Positions 26,101 to 39,240 are shown, counted from the stretch's first letter. The stretch: 64,000 bases of DNA from Nectonema munidae (GCA_030549495.1 JAUIRK010000728.1:248001-312000); one strand, 5' to 3'. Made by a program: numbers and translations. The notes: generated by a model from the letters alone, not told the origin.

Positions 26101-29100
26101 TCAAATTCTGAATCAATAAAACCACGTGTAAAATGTCATCAGACATCTCTCCTATTAGCCTTCTAATTTTTTTCCAACAAAGGTCACTATTAATCTTTAT
26201 TAGTACGTTCGTTACATTTTGTAACATTTGAAAACTTTAATTTTTTCAAGTCAAAAATTTTTTTTTCAATAGCTATTTGGAAATGAATATTTTGACTAGC
26301 TATTCTGTTTAAAAGCAAAAATACTCTATTTGTTTAATATTTGAGCAGAAATATTTTTTATAATGTTCGATTGTTAAATTTTGTTAGTAACACTGTACAT
26401 AATTAATTAAATATTTTTTTTAAGAAATAATAAAAATATATCGAAACAAAATGTTTGTTGTTAAAAATGTACTTGATCCATTTATAACAGCTGTCAGAAT
26501 TTTATTTCTAGACAGAAATAGTCAAAAAAACGCAATGATTTTCTTGTTCTCGTATACTATGATTTTTATGATTTATGTTAGTTTAAATAGTTTTTTTATG
26601 ATTTTATGTTTAGACTTAAATAATTTTATGAAAAGTGATAACTACCGTTTTTTGTATACTATGATTCCTTACAAAATGTAAAAAATACAAGCGTTACCAA
26701 ATAACCCTATAAGGGTAAGCTTATATCCGGCTTTTGCTGTTTATATAAACTTGAAAATATCAAATAAAGTGCACGTCAAATTAGTTTTCAAAAAACTTAA
26801 GTTATGCTGTACAAATTTTTAGTTCTTGTTGAAGCTCTATAACTTTTTCTGATAGACTTTCTTCCTTAAAAGTTATTATAAAAGGCAAATCATTGCAAAA
26901 TGTTAAAAGTTATTTTACTTTTTGTATATTTTTGTAGCTTGCACCAATTTAGCTTTTAAACTATTTTTGAATGATGCTGAGAAAAATGAAGTAATGCAAT
27001 CTTAATTTATTGTTTGGTTTTTGTTTGCACAATTTTATCTTTATTTTAACCCTTTTTTCAGTCTAACTAACTTACACTTATTCTTATATACTTAAAAGAA
27101 TGAAAAAATTCTAATACCAAGTTTTCTAACTTTAGTTCTGTTTTACATTTTTGATAGAAATTACCTCAGAAAAGTTATGTAATTTGGATGTGTTTTTTAA
27201 TTTATTTTTCTCAATAAAATATTTTCATTTTTTAGGAAGAAGAAATGGAGCAACTGAAAATCAATAAATGATTTTTTTCATTCAATAAAATTTGCAATTT
27301 TTTTATTATTAATTGATATCTTTACTCCTTTTCTACACATAATTTGGAGATGGAGCGCTTCTATTTGAAGTTAGAAAGAAGGAGTTATTTATAAGTCATC
27401 ATTCATTGTTGACGTTAAGCTTAATAGGGCGGGGGTTAAAGTTTACATTAAGCTTAATTAAGAATGAAATAGAATAGACGCAGTAGGAATTCAGAAAAAT
27501 TTGTTGTCTTTTTTGGAAGACGTTTGAAATCCCCCCCCCCCCCCCCCAAATAATTTCAAGGGTGTGCGACTCTGAATGTAGGGTAATAATGGTCATGTAT
27601 TTAAAATAAAAATTATAAAATTAAATTAAATTTATAAAATAAATTTTGAAAATTATAAAAAAAAGTTACAGATCTAAAATTTTTAAGTTGTGGGCCTTTA
27701 ATATATATATAGAAACTAATCAAAATAAAACTAGAAAAGAAAAAAAAAGATAGGAAGTCTGACAAAAAAGTTTTGATAAGTATATATTTTTTTAACTTTT
27801 ACGATTATATTTAATATATGATAGTTTAGTAAGGCACGTCAGACCAGAGGCACAAAACCGGGGGGGGGGGGGGGGGGAGAGAAGTCTTTCGCTTTCCGAA
27901 TAATTTTCAATTTCTATTCGAAGGATTAAAATTTTACAGATTTTTTTATTCTTGACCTCCTTTAATTGTTTTATTGAGGTATAATGTTCAGAAGTACAGT
28001 AAAACGTCCATATTTAATGATCCTAGAGAGAAGTTTATTAAAAGGTTAATTTGGTTTACAAGAATAAATTAAAACTAAAAAACCCCGGGTATATGTGTTT
28101 GAGTGAAAACGCCTTCATGTATACATTTTTACCTTGTTCCAATAATATCAATACTCGTTTTGTATTTTAGATTCTGGAATAAAATAAAATTACTTGTATC
28201 AGCAATAATCAAGAGCAGTAATTGTATATAATTGAATACTAAAATAATATTTTTGCATCCAAATATTTTAAAAACTCTTGGAAGGAAGAGCTAAGTTGAG
28301 AATCAATCCTTCCCTCTATAAAGATCTCGGTACATCAGTGCTTAAACAAAATTAAGACTTTATTTAAGTTGATAATTTTAATTTTTACCGGGGTTAGAGA
28401 CAGAGCTAAGAAAGACAATCTACTCCATCACTGAACATCTTTATCTCCATTTTTAAATTCAATAAAAAACGTGTTTTCACTTCATGTTGTAGATTATCTT
28501 ATATTAAATTGACTTCTGGTTCCTAAATCAATCGAACTAGCAAGGTTAACGCGTTTGGAAAAAAGATCTACTCCAATTAAATTTTATTGCTTCTTAATTA
28601 ATTATGATATCGAATTGAAAACTATATTCTAAGCTGTTGACGACTAGCCTAATCTAGCTCTGGCTTTGATATTACTGAAATAGAAGAGTAAATATTTAAA
28701 AATAAGAACAAAAAATATATTCAATAGGTAAGGTGCAGGGGATATGTTTTCTTGGAACAAGTACAAACGTTATCAACAGTGAGAAAGAAATATTTTGAAA
28801 CAAAGGAAATTCGAAAGCAAAATTCTAAAAAAAATCGCATCTACGCTCAAAAAATTATAGGATAAGGAAAAGATATAAAAGTACTTTATAATTAGCAAAT
28901 CAATTGATTTTCAATGCCAAAATTAAATAATTCATTGAAATATTAAAATTTTATTAAAATATTTGAAAGTTAAATTTCATATTTTTATTAGATTATTTAG
29001 TCGTAAGAATTAAAAATTAAAATTTATATAAAGATAAATATCCATACATGTCACTATCACAATTTTTGTTAAATTATACCGATTTACATGATTCCCGATT

Positions 29101-29549
29101 TTATGGGGAATTTTTTTATTAAAAATTACGATTTTAAAATTTTGAAAAAAGAAATTTTTTTATATATAAAAAAAGTGTAAAAAGTTTATACAATAAATTT
29201 ATTATTTTATAAAAATTTCATCCAAACTCAAAAGTTCAGTGTAAAAAATTTTTTGTTTGGTAAAAAAGATCCAAACTTAAAGATAATCATACTAACATCA
29301 CAACAGTGATTAACACAAATTGTTAATTTGAACCTAGATAACAGATATTGAAAGCCGATCTGTTTGATTTATAATAAAGAAAAAGTTGAATAAGATGAAA
29401 CGATTTAAAATTTTTTATGAAAAAATATTATACTCTCTATATATAAAACAATTTTGTACTCATTTTAGTAATTTTACCTTTTTTAAATATTTTAATAAAC
29501 TTTGTTGAGAATAACAACTCAAAATATCATACAAAACTGAATATAATTA
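26101..29549. other. AT-rich stretch without recognised genes
   Basis: No protein-like frame on either strand. It contains opposed C and G tracts (27531-27547 and 27860-27877). The rest is simple AT-rich sequence. Confidence 0.55.
27531..27877. repeat. opposed homopolymer tracts C17 and G18
   Basis: C17 at 27531-27547 and G18 at 27860-27877 flank 312 bp. Just left of the G tract is CAGACCAGAGGCACAAAACC, which could be a hAT-like end. Long pure G/C tracts stand out in sequence this AT-rich. Confidence 0.75.
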
Positions 29550-30640
29550 CAGTAGAATCTCGATATAACGACCACCTCTTGTACCTCTAAATATAGTCTT
29601 AATAGTCAGGTTGTCGCATTAATGAAATAAAATAAACCCAAATAATATTGACAAATAAAAATTTTTTTTTGTTTGATGTTGATTAAAATAAATTTTTTCT
29701 TCAAGAAGTGTTTAAGCTTTTGCTAAAGATATCCAAGCGTCATTTAAATGATTATTTAAAAGAAGTTCTTTATGCTTTCAGACAGATGTAGGTAAATGTT
29801 CATCAACTTTTATATTTCATTGTTTTAACATTAGTTCATCAACTTTGTACCTTTCTGCTGCTTTTCAACAAGTTATTCGAGTAACACTTGATGGTTTTTT
29901 TTTCATTCAAAGCACTCAATGTACTTTCCCATTCAAAATCGGATTTGGCGAAACATTTTGTGGTAGTTTCTGGTTTGCATTTTATGACTTCAACTCTCCG
30001 ATGATATGCTTTAGTTACACTACTTGACTTGCTAATATCTGTTACACAATTACAGTTGTCGAAGTTAGTTAAAACATGCCTAAGTAAAAGCTTCCTGTAA
30101 TTTGTCTTTATACACTGGAAGACACCCGATCTAGAGGTTATAGAACTGAAGTTGTTTAGCAGGAAAAAAGCTTTATAAACACTTGAAAATTCATCTAAGA
30201 CTTTTTGTTGTAAAGCAAAAAAAATATAGTTTATCTACATTTAAATTTTTAAAACAACCTGGTTTTTTTGCATTGTTTATAATGAACAGTTTTTCAAACT
30301 CACCATATTTGTTAACACAAACAGTCAGTGTTAAACGATGTTTTGATTTTATCTCTCCGGTACACTCTTTTCCACAAATTCGAAGTGTTTTTCAAACACT
30401 TTTAAGGAAGACATCTGAAACTTAAGCCTGTCATATCCATATTAAATATATCACGGTTACTGTTAACTTTATTGAGCTCTGCAATTTTTGACTTCCATCC
30501 TGTAACATTTTCATATTTGACGGAACCTGGTTCTCCGTATATTGTTCCAAATGATATTGAAAGTCGTTGTTTGAATCGATCTTTCAATGATTTACCGTTA
30601 ACATTTATCTTCCGATATTTTGATTAAAGAAATCTTGTTA
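29550..30640 (-). mobile_element. Tigger (pogo family) transposon relic
   Basis: CAGTAGAATCTCGATATAAC starts at 29550 right after TA, matching the Tigger terminus CAGTAGACTCTCGTTATAAC. Minus-strand frames from 30640 down give R-F-K-Q-R-L-S-I-S-F-G-T, G-E-P-G-S-V, then N-R-D-I-F-N-M-D-M-T-G-L-S-F-R-C-L-P, the family's D-I-F-N-A-D-E-T-G-L-F-x-R-C-L-P, with the acidic E replaced by M. Later comes G-V-F-Q-C-I-K-T-N-Y-R-K-L-L-L-R-H, matching the block after the last catalytic Asp. Frames are broken many times. The right terminus was not found. Confidence 0.8.
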
Positions 30641-31864
30641 TTAAAAACAAAACAAATCTAAAAACAGAAGAAAATCTTAGACAACGGCAATTATAACAGG
30701 GACAAACAGACAAAAAGTAAAAAAAATACAAAAGAAAAAAAATAATAATAATAAATCACAAATCGGAACATGACTTATAATTGATTACACACGATTCAAC
30801 TATAGCTTTATTAGCAGCTTAACACATTCTCTATTAGCAACTTAACAACAATATGTAAGTGAGTGTATTAGATGAAAATATTTTACACACATATTTGCTA
30901 GTTGTAATAGTGAGATCATTTTCTGTTAAAAAAAGCACTTCAATTTAAAGTGATGGTTGTAAGGCGTATAATTTGAGGACTCTCACTGAAAATCTATAAA
31001 AAATTCGATTTAAAAAGCCGGAAAATTCCTGACGAAGTATTTAAAAATTTGGAAAGTATGAATTTCTAAATTAAAAGTTATTTCATATTTGCTTTTGTAA
31101 AACTTTCTTACAATTAGAATCAATGATTTCCGACAAAGCAATACTCTTAACAAACAAGCATGAAAGCAAAAGTATACCTATTTTATCACTTAAAACCTAT
31201 TTCAGGGTAGAAATTTAAACCAAATTTATAATTTTAGAAGAATTTTTTGTTATTTATATTATAACAGTATTAGAGACAATAAATAATTTATTTCTTCTTG
31301 GTATCTATTCTTTCTTCAGATTATTTTGCGGAATCTGTGTTTAAAAAAAAATTTTAAGGATTTATTTTGAACAGATTTTCTCCTCTCTCAAAAATATTCT
31401 GATTAAAAAAATCTTCTTGATGTTCTTAGGCTTTTTTTTTTATCAATATTGTGTATTATATTATCAGGTGATATGAAGAGATACTCAGCCTGAATATTTT
31501 TCAACTAATGCCAGTTCAAAATTTTCTTTCTGATGAAATCATTCGTAATGTTCATTGTTCAATTACAAAAGTTTCCACCTTCTTCATCACAAAGACTCTC
31601 GCAAAAGGCAAAATATGAACTCATATTATGGATTAGTAACTAAATCTTATTTTCAGATTTCCTCTCCATCTTAGTGAAATGATAATTGTAATATCCTTAG
31701 CTAATAAGCTAAAGATTCAAAGATTTTTCATGCGTCAAAGAAAAACTTCTTTTTCACGGTCAAAATCTTTTTTTGAAACACCCACTATTAGATCATTACA
31801 CGACTTTTTAGTTCTTTGGATCATGGTAGATCTTAAGTCAAAGGTAAAGGTACCGTGTGGTGTT

Positions 31865-31990
31865 TTTATCAAGAAGGCACACTTACGCCGCTTGTATCAA
31901 ACTATGAGAAAGTAGGCTTGATGTGGGAGCGAACCCAAGACCTTGAGTTATCGAAACCCAGTACCTAACCAACCTTACTCACGCCCCCAA
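31865..31990 (-). repeat. tRNA-derived SINE copy
   Basis: On the minus strand: GGGGGCGTGAGTAAGGTTGG, later AAGGTCTTGGGTTCGCTCCC and ACATCAAGC. A tRNA-like A-box region and a B box (GGGTTCGCTCC) are recognisable. It shares the block with copies at 6105 and 42585. It entered the left arm of the inverted structure after the arms formed, as the right arm lacks it. Confidence 0.55.
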
Positions 31991-32200
31991 GATTTATACT
32001 TCCTTTTTAAATTTACTTTTCATTGAGAAAAGTATTATGAGCCAAAATATATAAAATAACCAATATATAACAATCTTCCAAAATTTTTTATAGAAATGAT
32101 TTTTTGGAAAAAACAGATTTATAGCATACATCACTAATTCAATCCAAACTTGTTATATATTCTAACAGTATTAGACAAAATGAAATACAAAAAATAAATA

Positions 32201-32960
32201 AGCACAGTCGATTTAGAATAAAAATTATTTTTAATTTGAAAAATTTAGAGAGAATTATCAAAATTTTGATTTAAGATTTTAAATGTAGTAACCATTTTAT
32301 CAATAAAATTATAGATATAAAAGCGTTGTGCACTTAAAATTGAAAATCAATACAAAAACTGGATATATAAGAAAATTTTTATTTAAATATAAACTCAATC
32401 TATAATGATTCTAATCAAATACATGCACACTTGGCAAATTTGTTTGATAATTTAACACATTCTTATATTTTAATTGCAAAACCTTTTCAGAAATCAAACC
32501 AGCATGGTTAAAAACATATATTTAAATAAAAATTTGAAAAATATTTCTGCAGACAATTGTAAGAAGTAATCCCCAAATTTGATTGACAATGCCAGATATT
32601 TTTAAACCGTAAGTCTAAAATCTGACTCCAGAAATGAAAATAGCATGGTCGATTTGATATAAAAGCATATATATCATGTAAAATTTGAATAAAATTTTTT
32701 GGAGACAACTTTTAGAAATAAACCGCAAATTTGATTGACATTTTTAAATTATAAATCGAAAAACTGAGACCAAAATTGAAAACATCATGGCTGATTTAGT
32801 ATAATAACATACTTGAATGAATATTTTTTTAGATATATTTATGATCAATCAAAATTTTGATAGACATTTTCTAAAAAATAGACAGATTTATTGAAAAAAT
32901 TAAATATACTAAATATGTTTTATGCGTTCAAAACTGTATTAATTATAAATTTTGAGGGGA
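32201..32960 (-). repeat. tandem 141-150 bp repeat array, left arm
   Basis: Marker word AGCATGG(T)(T/C)GATTT recurs at about 32201, 32501, 32642 and 32786, so units are 141-150 bp (one pair is two units apart). Each unit also has TGACATTTTTAAA-like and GGAGACAATTTT-like words. Reverse orientation to the array at 37195. Confidence 0.7.
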
Positions 32961-34823
32961 GTATCTAATAAAGACACTACATGATAAGGTTAACTACTGA
33001 TAATAACAAAATTTTGTTCAAAATTTTTATTTTTTGATTGACAGTTTTTGACATGAGAGGGGCATTCAGCTTCCTTGAAAATGGTATCACTTAGCTTTGG
33101 AATGTAATTCTAAAGGAAGAATAAATAAGTGAAAAGTAATTTAGTAGAGGACGGAACAAATAATTTGTTTTAATTTAGGAAGCTGTGAAACAAAAAAACA
33201 GCGCATCAATAATTTCCATGTTTTAAGAATGACCAAAATTAATGACGTCATGATTACATTTTTGCCCAACTGTTTCATTTTGAACGCGAAGGCTGACCTT
33301 TAAATTACAGCAATAGGAACTGAATTTTTTGTGTGTACTCTTTTTCGATGTGCTAAAACATTTTAAGAGGATGCAGTATTATTTATTTAGATTTCTAACT
33401 ACAACCTACTGCTCACATATGACAAGGATAATCCATTTTAAGTGAAAGGGAACGCAATCAACTTTTTAGCATTAAATATTCAAAGCCTTTTTGCATTCCA
33501 TTTTACCTTGTAGATCTTATCGAAGCAAAATTTTGTGCATGAACTGTTCATCTGTTTTGAAGGAATTTGTTTCACCATTTTCCTGCTATTGAAAAAAATT
33601 TTCCCCCCATTTTCCACCCCTGAAATACCTGAATCTCTCATTGAAGAATAAATTTTAGCGCAAATAAGATCACTCATTAAAAACAAGGTGATTATTCAAA
33701 ATAGAAGAAAAAATACAAAGTCATATAAATATAAGACTAGAAAGATTAGTGACTAATATAATTATAGGAAGAAAGATTATATGATTTTTTTGTTCCTCCT
33801 AATCTTCATTCATTTTGATTTATAAATAAAATTTTATTTTATCTCTATTTTCCAATTCCTATTTTTTTTATTATATATTTTTTTATCGATTGAAATTAGA
33901 AAAATCTCTTTCTTTTGAATTAAAAGTATTTTTGTATGTATTTACAATGTTTTACTTGAGATTTAAATAATAGTTATTCTTTCGACAATTTTCTTTAAAG
34001 TCAGATTTGTGTTCAGATATCAAAATTTGTAGTTAAATTGTTGAAGAATTTCACAGACTAACCCAGAAGAGAAATCGTAAGAATTTTTTAGACAAAATCG
34101 GAAACCGAACTATAATTAAGCGTTATATGACGATAAATGTTTCAAATTCAAATAAATTAAGATTAACAAATTGCTAATTAAGTTTATCCAAAATTTCTTT
34201 CGACCAGAAAATATGATTTTTCAATCTTATTAATTTTAAATTACGATATTCTTTGAAGTTGAAGAAACATGAAAAAATATTAAGTTTTGAGAAATAAATA
34301 ACTAAATACTAATTTATTATGAAAGTTGAAATGGATCAAAATTAAAGGGGTGGAAAATACCGGTCACCTGAAAAATCATATCAGTATACTCACTAAGTTC
34401 CATTACTGATCGTTTATATACTTTGCGGAAATGCGATTTCCCACTGATAAAAACCAAATACCGAAGTAGGCTTCAAATGCTGCTGCTAACTTGAGCATCC
34501 AAGCACTGAAATATGAAAGCAAAATTTATATTTTTTAACATACAAATTTTGAATTTAAATTCTTGCCTTTTCATTTTGAATTCGTCTTTTTTATTTTATA
34601 GTAGTCTTTGAGTTTATATTTTGATTTTGTTAATTTTTTTTCATTTGATAGGTATTTTATTATTTGGAACAAGAATCAAAGAATATGTTTATATCTTCTT
34701 TAATATGGTAAATCCTTAAACATTATGAGCTTATAAATTTGTTAAAATGAGGAAAATAATTTAAGTATACAATTTTTACAAAGTTAAGCGATTGACATAT
34801 TAAATTAAAATTAATGTAAAAGT

Positions 34824-34850
34824 AAAGAAGAAGAAGAAGAAGAAGAAAAA
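34824..34850 (+). repeat. (GAA)n microsatellite
   Basis: About eight AAG/GAA units in the centre of the inverted structure. Confidence 0.85.
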
Positions 34851-35594
34851 GATTTATTTTCAAACACAAAAAAAAAGTTATATAGATTTGAAAATGATTA
34901 AAAAAAATCAGTGCTTATAAGCAATGAGCATATCAAAAGAGATTATCAAAAGAAAACGAGTAAATTTGTTTGAAGTAAACTTGTTTGAAGGTCCATATCA
35001 AAGCCTGAAAGGCCGGTTGAGGATATAAACCATATGTTATTAATTATTATATATACACATGTAATAAGGTAAAAATATAAATTTCAAGAAAGTATAGAAA
35101 AGATGAAAATTTAGTTAAAAACGTTTACAGACATAACCGTTTATCTTTTCACATTAATAAAGAGCAGCATGAAATGACAATAGCGAGAATTTGAGTAAAG
35201 TTTGAGGGGGTGGGACTGAGATGAAATCAAGAATGCGTGACTGGATTGGATCTAAACAAAAAAAGAAAAGCGAAACCGCCAAAAAATAATAGGAACAAAC
35301 GAAAATCAATAAAAATTTCAAAAGCTTCGCTTTGTATTTGGAATTTGTTTTTTATTATAATTCATTTTTTCAATTATACTTATTTTTACTTCTACTAAAA
35401 TCCCTTTTTAGAAAAGTTGGTTACTAAAGAAAAAAGTTAAAACTGAACATTTTATTGGAATTTTTAAGAATTATATGTTGCAGCTGTTAAAGTCAAAGTT
35501 AAATTGTTGAACATATACAGATAGCAATTAGAAGCTCTTTTCAACTTCTTCAACTGGGTCCCAATTATTGTCTTAATGAGAAACTTTTCGCGCT

Positions 35595-36020
35595 TTACTT
35601 AAGTAGAATTTTCAAAAAGTTTGAATGCATCACCTTGCTGTAATTAACGACAGACATTAGGTTTACGTTTCGACCCTTAAAAGAAGTAACAACTATATAT
35701 ACTAGATCTCTGCCCCAAATTTTATTTTCTAAAATTTCTAGAAAGATGTAAATTGAAGCAAGACTCATCAATGAACATACATTTTTCAGGGTTTTTGGGT
35801 GCGTAATCATGATTAAATTGGGATCAGTCTTTTTCTGGATAATTTTTGGAGCGATTACACTTTCTAGCTCATGGTGTAGTTTCTTCAAGGTAATTTTTAA
35901 ATGTTTTTGTGTGTAGTTGTGCAGAGTTGAGAGAGCTATATCTCTATATCTCTGATAGATCAGAGAACTATATCGTTGAAAGATTGATTTGGCAGTAGAA
36001 TCATTGATGCAGGCATGCAT
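35595..36020 (-). CDS. unidentified 141-codon ORF in the centre of the inverted structure
   Basis: The frame opens with M-H-A-C-I-N-D-S-T-A-K-S-I-F-Q-R-Y and continues through L-H-H-E-L-E-S-V-I-A-P-K-I-I-Q-K-K and E-N-K-I-W-G-R-D-L-V-Y-I-V-V. Composition is mixed and soluble, not low complexity. A TATA-like run (TATATATATAG) lies upstream at about 36090. I do not recognise it. At this AT content a 141-codon frame may occur by chance about once in a few windows, so coding status is open. Confidence 0.25.
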   Translation of the reverse strand: MHACINDSTAKSIFQRYSSLIYQRYRDIALSTLHNYTQKHLKITLKKLHHELESVIAPKIIQKKTDPNLIMITHPKTLKNVCSLMSLASIYIFLEILENKIWGRDLVYIVVTSFKGRNVNLMSVVNYSKVMHSNFLKILLK

Positions 36021-36929
36021 TGTGTGTAGCCTTTCTCTAGAACCAGCTTTTCAATTCTTCTTTATTTTCTTTTAAAGACTTTATTATATATCTATATATA
36101 TATCGTATCTAGTGAGTCAATGAGTGTTGAATTGAAACGGAAGCAGTTAGGGAATTTAGTGGACCGACACTAACACTCATATGTGACTGACTAAATTGAT
36201 GAAAATGTTTGACTTTTTGTGCTTGTTTATTTTGCGCTTTTCTATAAATTAATTTACTCTTAGTTTAAGTTTTTTTTATTTTATGAAAATTTCTTTTACA
36301 TTATTTTCCATTCAATAATTTTCGATTGCTATATACATAATTTAAGAAACATATGTGAAATCATTTTAAAATTTTAATTTTTAGATTTTTTAGCGAATGT
36401 TATCAATTTTTTTATTAAAATATTGGAAATTTGGATATTTTATTCAAAATATATCCAATCCAAACTTTAATTAAATTTTTCTGAAAATAAAATAATCAAA
36501 GAAGTCAATGAATTTTATTCACTTAAATACTTTAATTAGCTTAGAAAGATTTCTCCCTTGCACGACTTTAAAAATAAAACTTCGTTCAAATTATCTTGCT
36601 AAAAAATGATCTTTTTGAATGTAAATGGGTTAATTCTCTTCAAAACGGTTTTTTTGTAAATACGTCATTTTAAATAAAAAAAAAGTGCAATTGAAAATGG
36701 AAAATTAAATGAAAAGAACAAATTCCAAATACAAAGAGAAGCATTTGAAATAATAATAATTAACAAAATCCAAATATTTGAAAAAAATATTTAAAAAAAA
36801 CGAATTCAAAATTGAAAATGGCGAATTTAATGTGACAAAAGGACAATTTACACACTTACCTTAAAAATTATTGTACAAAATTGGCTGAATTATATCTCTT
36901 CAAATTTCGTGACTTTTCCTAAAATCGCT

Positions 36930-39240
36930 AGCTGCATCTTTTGATACCATATTAATGGTAGTTGAATAACATTTCATGTCAAAAACTGTCAATAAATATC
37001 AAAAATTAAAAGTTTTAAACAAAATTTTGACATTATCTGTAGTTAATCTTATTACTTAGGGTCTACATTATATACTACCCTGAAAATTTATAATTATATA
37101 CAGTTTTGAAAGCATAACACTTTATATATTTAATTTTTTCAATAATGATGGCTACTTTTTAGAAAATGTCAATCAAAATTTTGATTGATCATCAGAAATA
37201 TATCTAATAAAATATTCCTTCAAATTTTACATAAAATATATGTTTTTATACTAAATCGGCCATGCTGGTTTTATTTCTGTACTCATTTTTCACATTTAAG
37301 ATGTGAAAATACCTATAAATGTTAAGCAAATTTGTTGTTTACTTCTAAAAATTGTCTCCAAAAACATTCATTCAAATTTTACAATGAAATATATGTTTTT
37401 ATACCAAATCGATCATGCTGTTTTCATTTCTGAACTCATTTTTCACATTTTGAGGTGTTAAAATATCTGTCAATGTCAATCAAATTTGGGGTTTACTTCT
37501 AAAAACTATCTCAAAAAATATCCTGTCTAATTTTACATAAAATATATGTTTTATACCAAATCAACCATGATAGTTACATTTCTTGTCTCAGCGTTTGCTT
37601 TTTGAAAATATCTGCAAGCGTCAATAAAATATGCGGTTTAAGTTAGAAAATTATTTTAAATATATCTCAAATTTTATATGAAATATATATTTTTATACCA
37701 AATCAACCATGCTAGTTTCATTCCTGGACTCATTTTTTACATTTAGGATTTGAAAATACCTATAAGTGTTAATCAAATTTGCGGTGTATTTCTAAAAATT
37801 GTCTCCAAAAACATTCATTCTAATTTTACTATGTTTTTTATACGCAATTAACCATGCTAGTTTTATTTTTGAAATCAGTTTTGCATTTAGAGGTTTTAAA
37901 TTTTCTGAAAGTGTCAATCAAATCTTCAATTTACGTCTAATGTCTTCAAAAATATTTTTGAGATTTAAATAAAATATCTGTTTCTATGCCAAATGGAAGA
38001 TGCTGGTTTCATATTTGGACTCAGGCATTTATGGTTTTAAAATATCCGAAAGCTTCAATCAGATTTGAGGTTTACTTCTAAATACTGTCTTAAAAAATAT
38101 TTTCAAAAAAAAAATATCTTTTTCAAATAAAATATCTGTTTTATACCAAATCGACTATGCTTATTTTATTTCTGTGTTCCATTTTGTCTAATACGGTTAA
38201 AAAATATCTCGAAGTGGCAATTGAATTAGTGATGTATGCTTGAAAATCAGTTCTGTAAAATTTTTTCAAAAAATCGTTGTATATTAGTTATATAGTAAAA
38301 CTATACTTTTTTTTGTATATTTTGGCCTATAATACTTTCTTCAATCATCTTGAGTATGAAATATTTATTTTAAAAAACCAAAACGTATTATAAATTCTTT
38401 TGAAGATTAGTATGAGCGAAGGAACCAAGTTGAAAACTAATTGAAAAGAGAACATGTGATCAAAACAAATAATTTAAAAAAATATGTATCTTGACTAAAT
38501 GGAAGATCTACTCCTTATATATTTTCTGAAATATATTTCTAGAACGTTTTAATCATTTTTGATTGAAACTAGAAATTTTAGCGCAAACTAAGATCACTCA
38601 TTAAAAACAAAAAAAACAAAAGTAAATCTTAGCATTAAATTTTTTTCCAAAAAATTAAAGTGTTGGATCACCATGTTCCAATGAACTAGGAAGTGGTTTA
38701 ATTATATAATATTGGATGCTTCAAAAAGATTTTGACTGTGAAAAAGAAGTTCCTCTTTTACAAATGAAAAATATTTAAATCTATAGCTTATCATATAGGA
38801 TTACAATTAACATTTAGCTAAGATGGGTAGGAAATCTGAAAATTTAGAATAGGTCAGATTTATCAAAAATGACACAAATGCCAATATGTGAGAATTTAAT
38901 CACTATCAAGATATTTTTAATTTAAATTGAATTTGTCCATCTTTTTCCTTTTGTGTCAAAGAGATAATTTTTTAGATGTAGAACGTTGACAACTTTTTGT
39001 AATTGAACAATCAACATCACGAATGATTCATCAGAAAAAAACCTTTGAAATAAGATTAGTTGACAAATATTCAGGCCTGATAATAAAATACACGATACTG
39101 ATAAAAAAAAGTCTAAGATCATCAAGAAGATTCTTTAATCAGAATACTTTGAGAGAGGAAAAAAGTAATTTTATCCTTATAAAAAAATTTTCGAACACAC
39201 ATTGAAAAATATAAATTTCTAATGAAAAAAGAGCTACCAA
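36930..39240 (+). repeat. right arm of the inverted structure
   Basis: Mirrors the left arm but is longer: about seven units of the inner repeat instead of about four. The 38345-38700 segment has no left counterpart; it carries a second, direct copy of a 36-bp word from the centre (33651-33686 and 38573-38610). Confidence 0.75.
37195..38275 (+). repeat. tandem 142-156 bp repeat array, right arm
   Basis: Marker CCATGCTGGTTTxATTTCTG recurs at about 37261, 37414, 37566, 37708, 37853, 37999 and 38155. Each unit runs ATATATGTTTTTATACCAAATC, marker, a CACATTT word, GTCAATCAAATTTG and TTTACTTCTAAAAATTGTCTC. Units differ by point changes and small gaps; the array is old. Confidence 0.85.

Larger units (their letters stand above)
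31290..33110 (-). repeat. left arm of the inverted structure
   Basis: Outer block shares CTTGATGTTCTTAGGCTTTT, TTTTCAACTAATGCC and CATTCGTAATGTTCATTGTT with the right arm read in reverse. A SINE interrupts it at about 31865-31990, where the right arm has unrelated sequence (38345-38700). About four units of the inner repeat. Confidence 0.75.
31290..39240. repeat. 8-kb inverted (foldback-like) structure with repeat-array arms
   Basis: Left arm 31290-33110 and right arm 36930-39240 are reverse complements in four co-linear blocks: 31290-31830 with 38705-39240; 32020-32230 with 38150-38345; the 141-156 bp arrays; and 32820-33060 with 36960-37200. Examples: AACTTCTTTTTCAC followed by GTCAAAATCTTT (about 31744) against the complement at about 38725; GCATACATCACTAATTCAAT (32126) against its complement at 38220. 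I judge identity at about 75-85 percent by eye. The centre, 33110-36930, is single copy. The long arms with inner tandem units recall Foldback/Galileo elements, but no transposase or target duplication was seen. Confidence 0.75.

Noticed and set aside
35595-36020. a GPI-transamidase (GAA1)-like reading of the 141-codon ORF from the W-G-R-D-L-V-Y-I-V string
   Set aside because: The resemblance covers under ten residues and no other family block follows. Left as unidentified.
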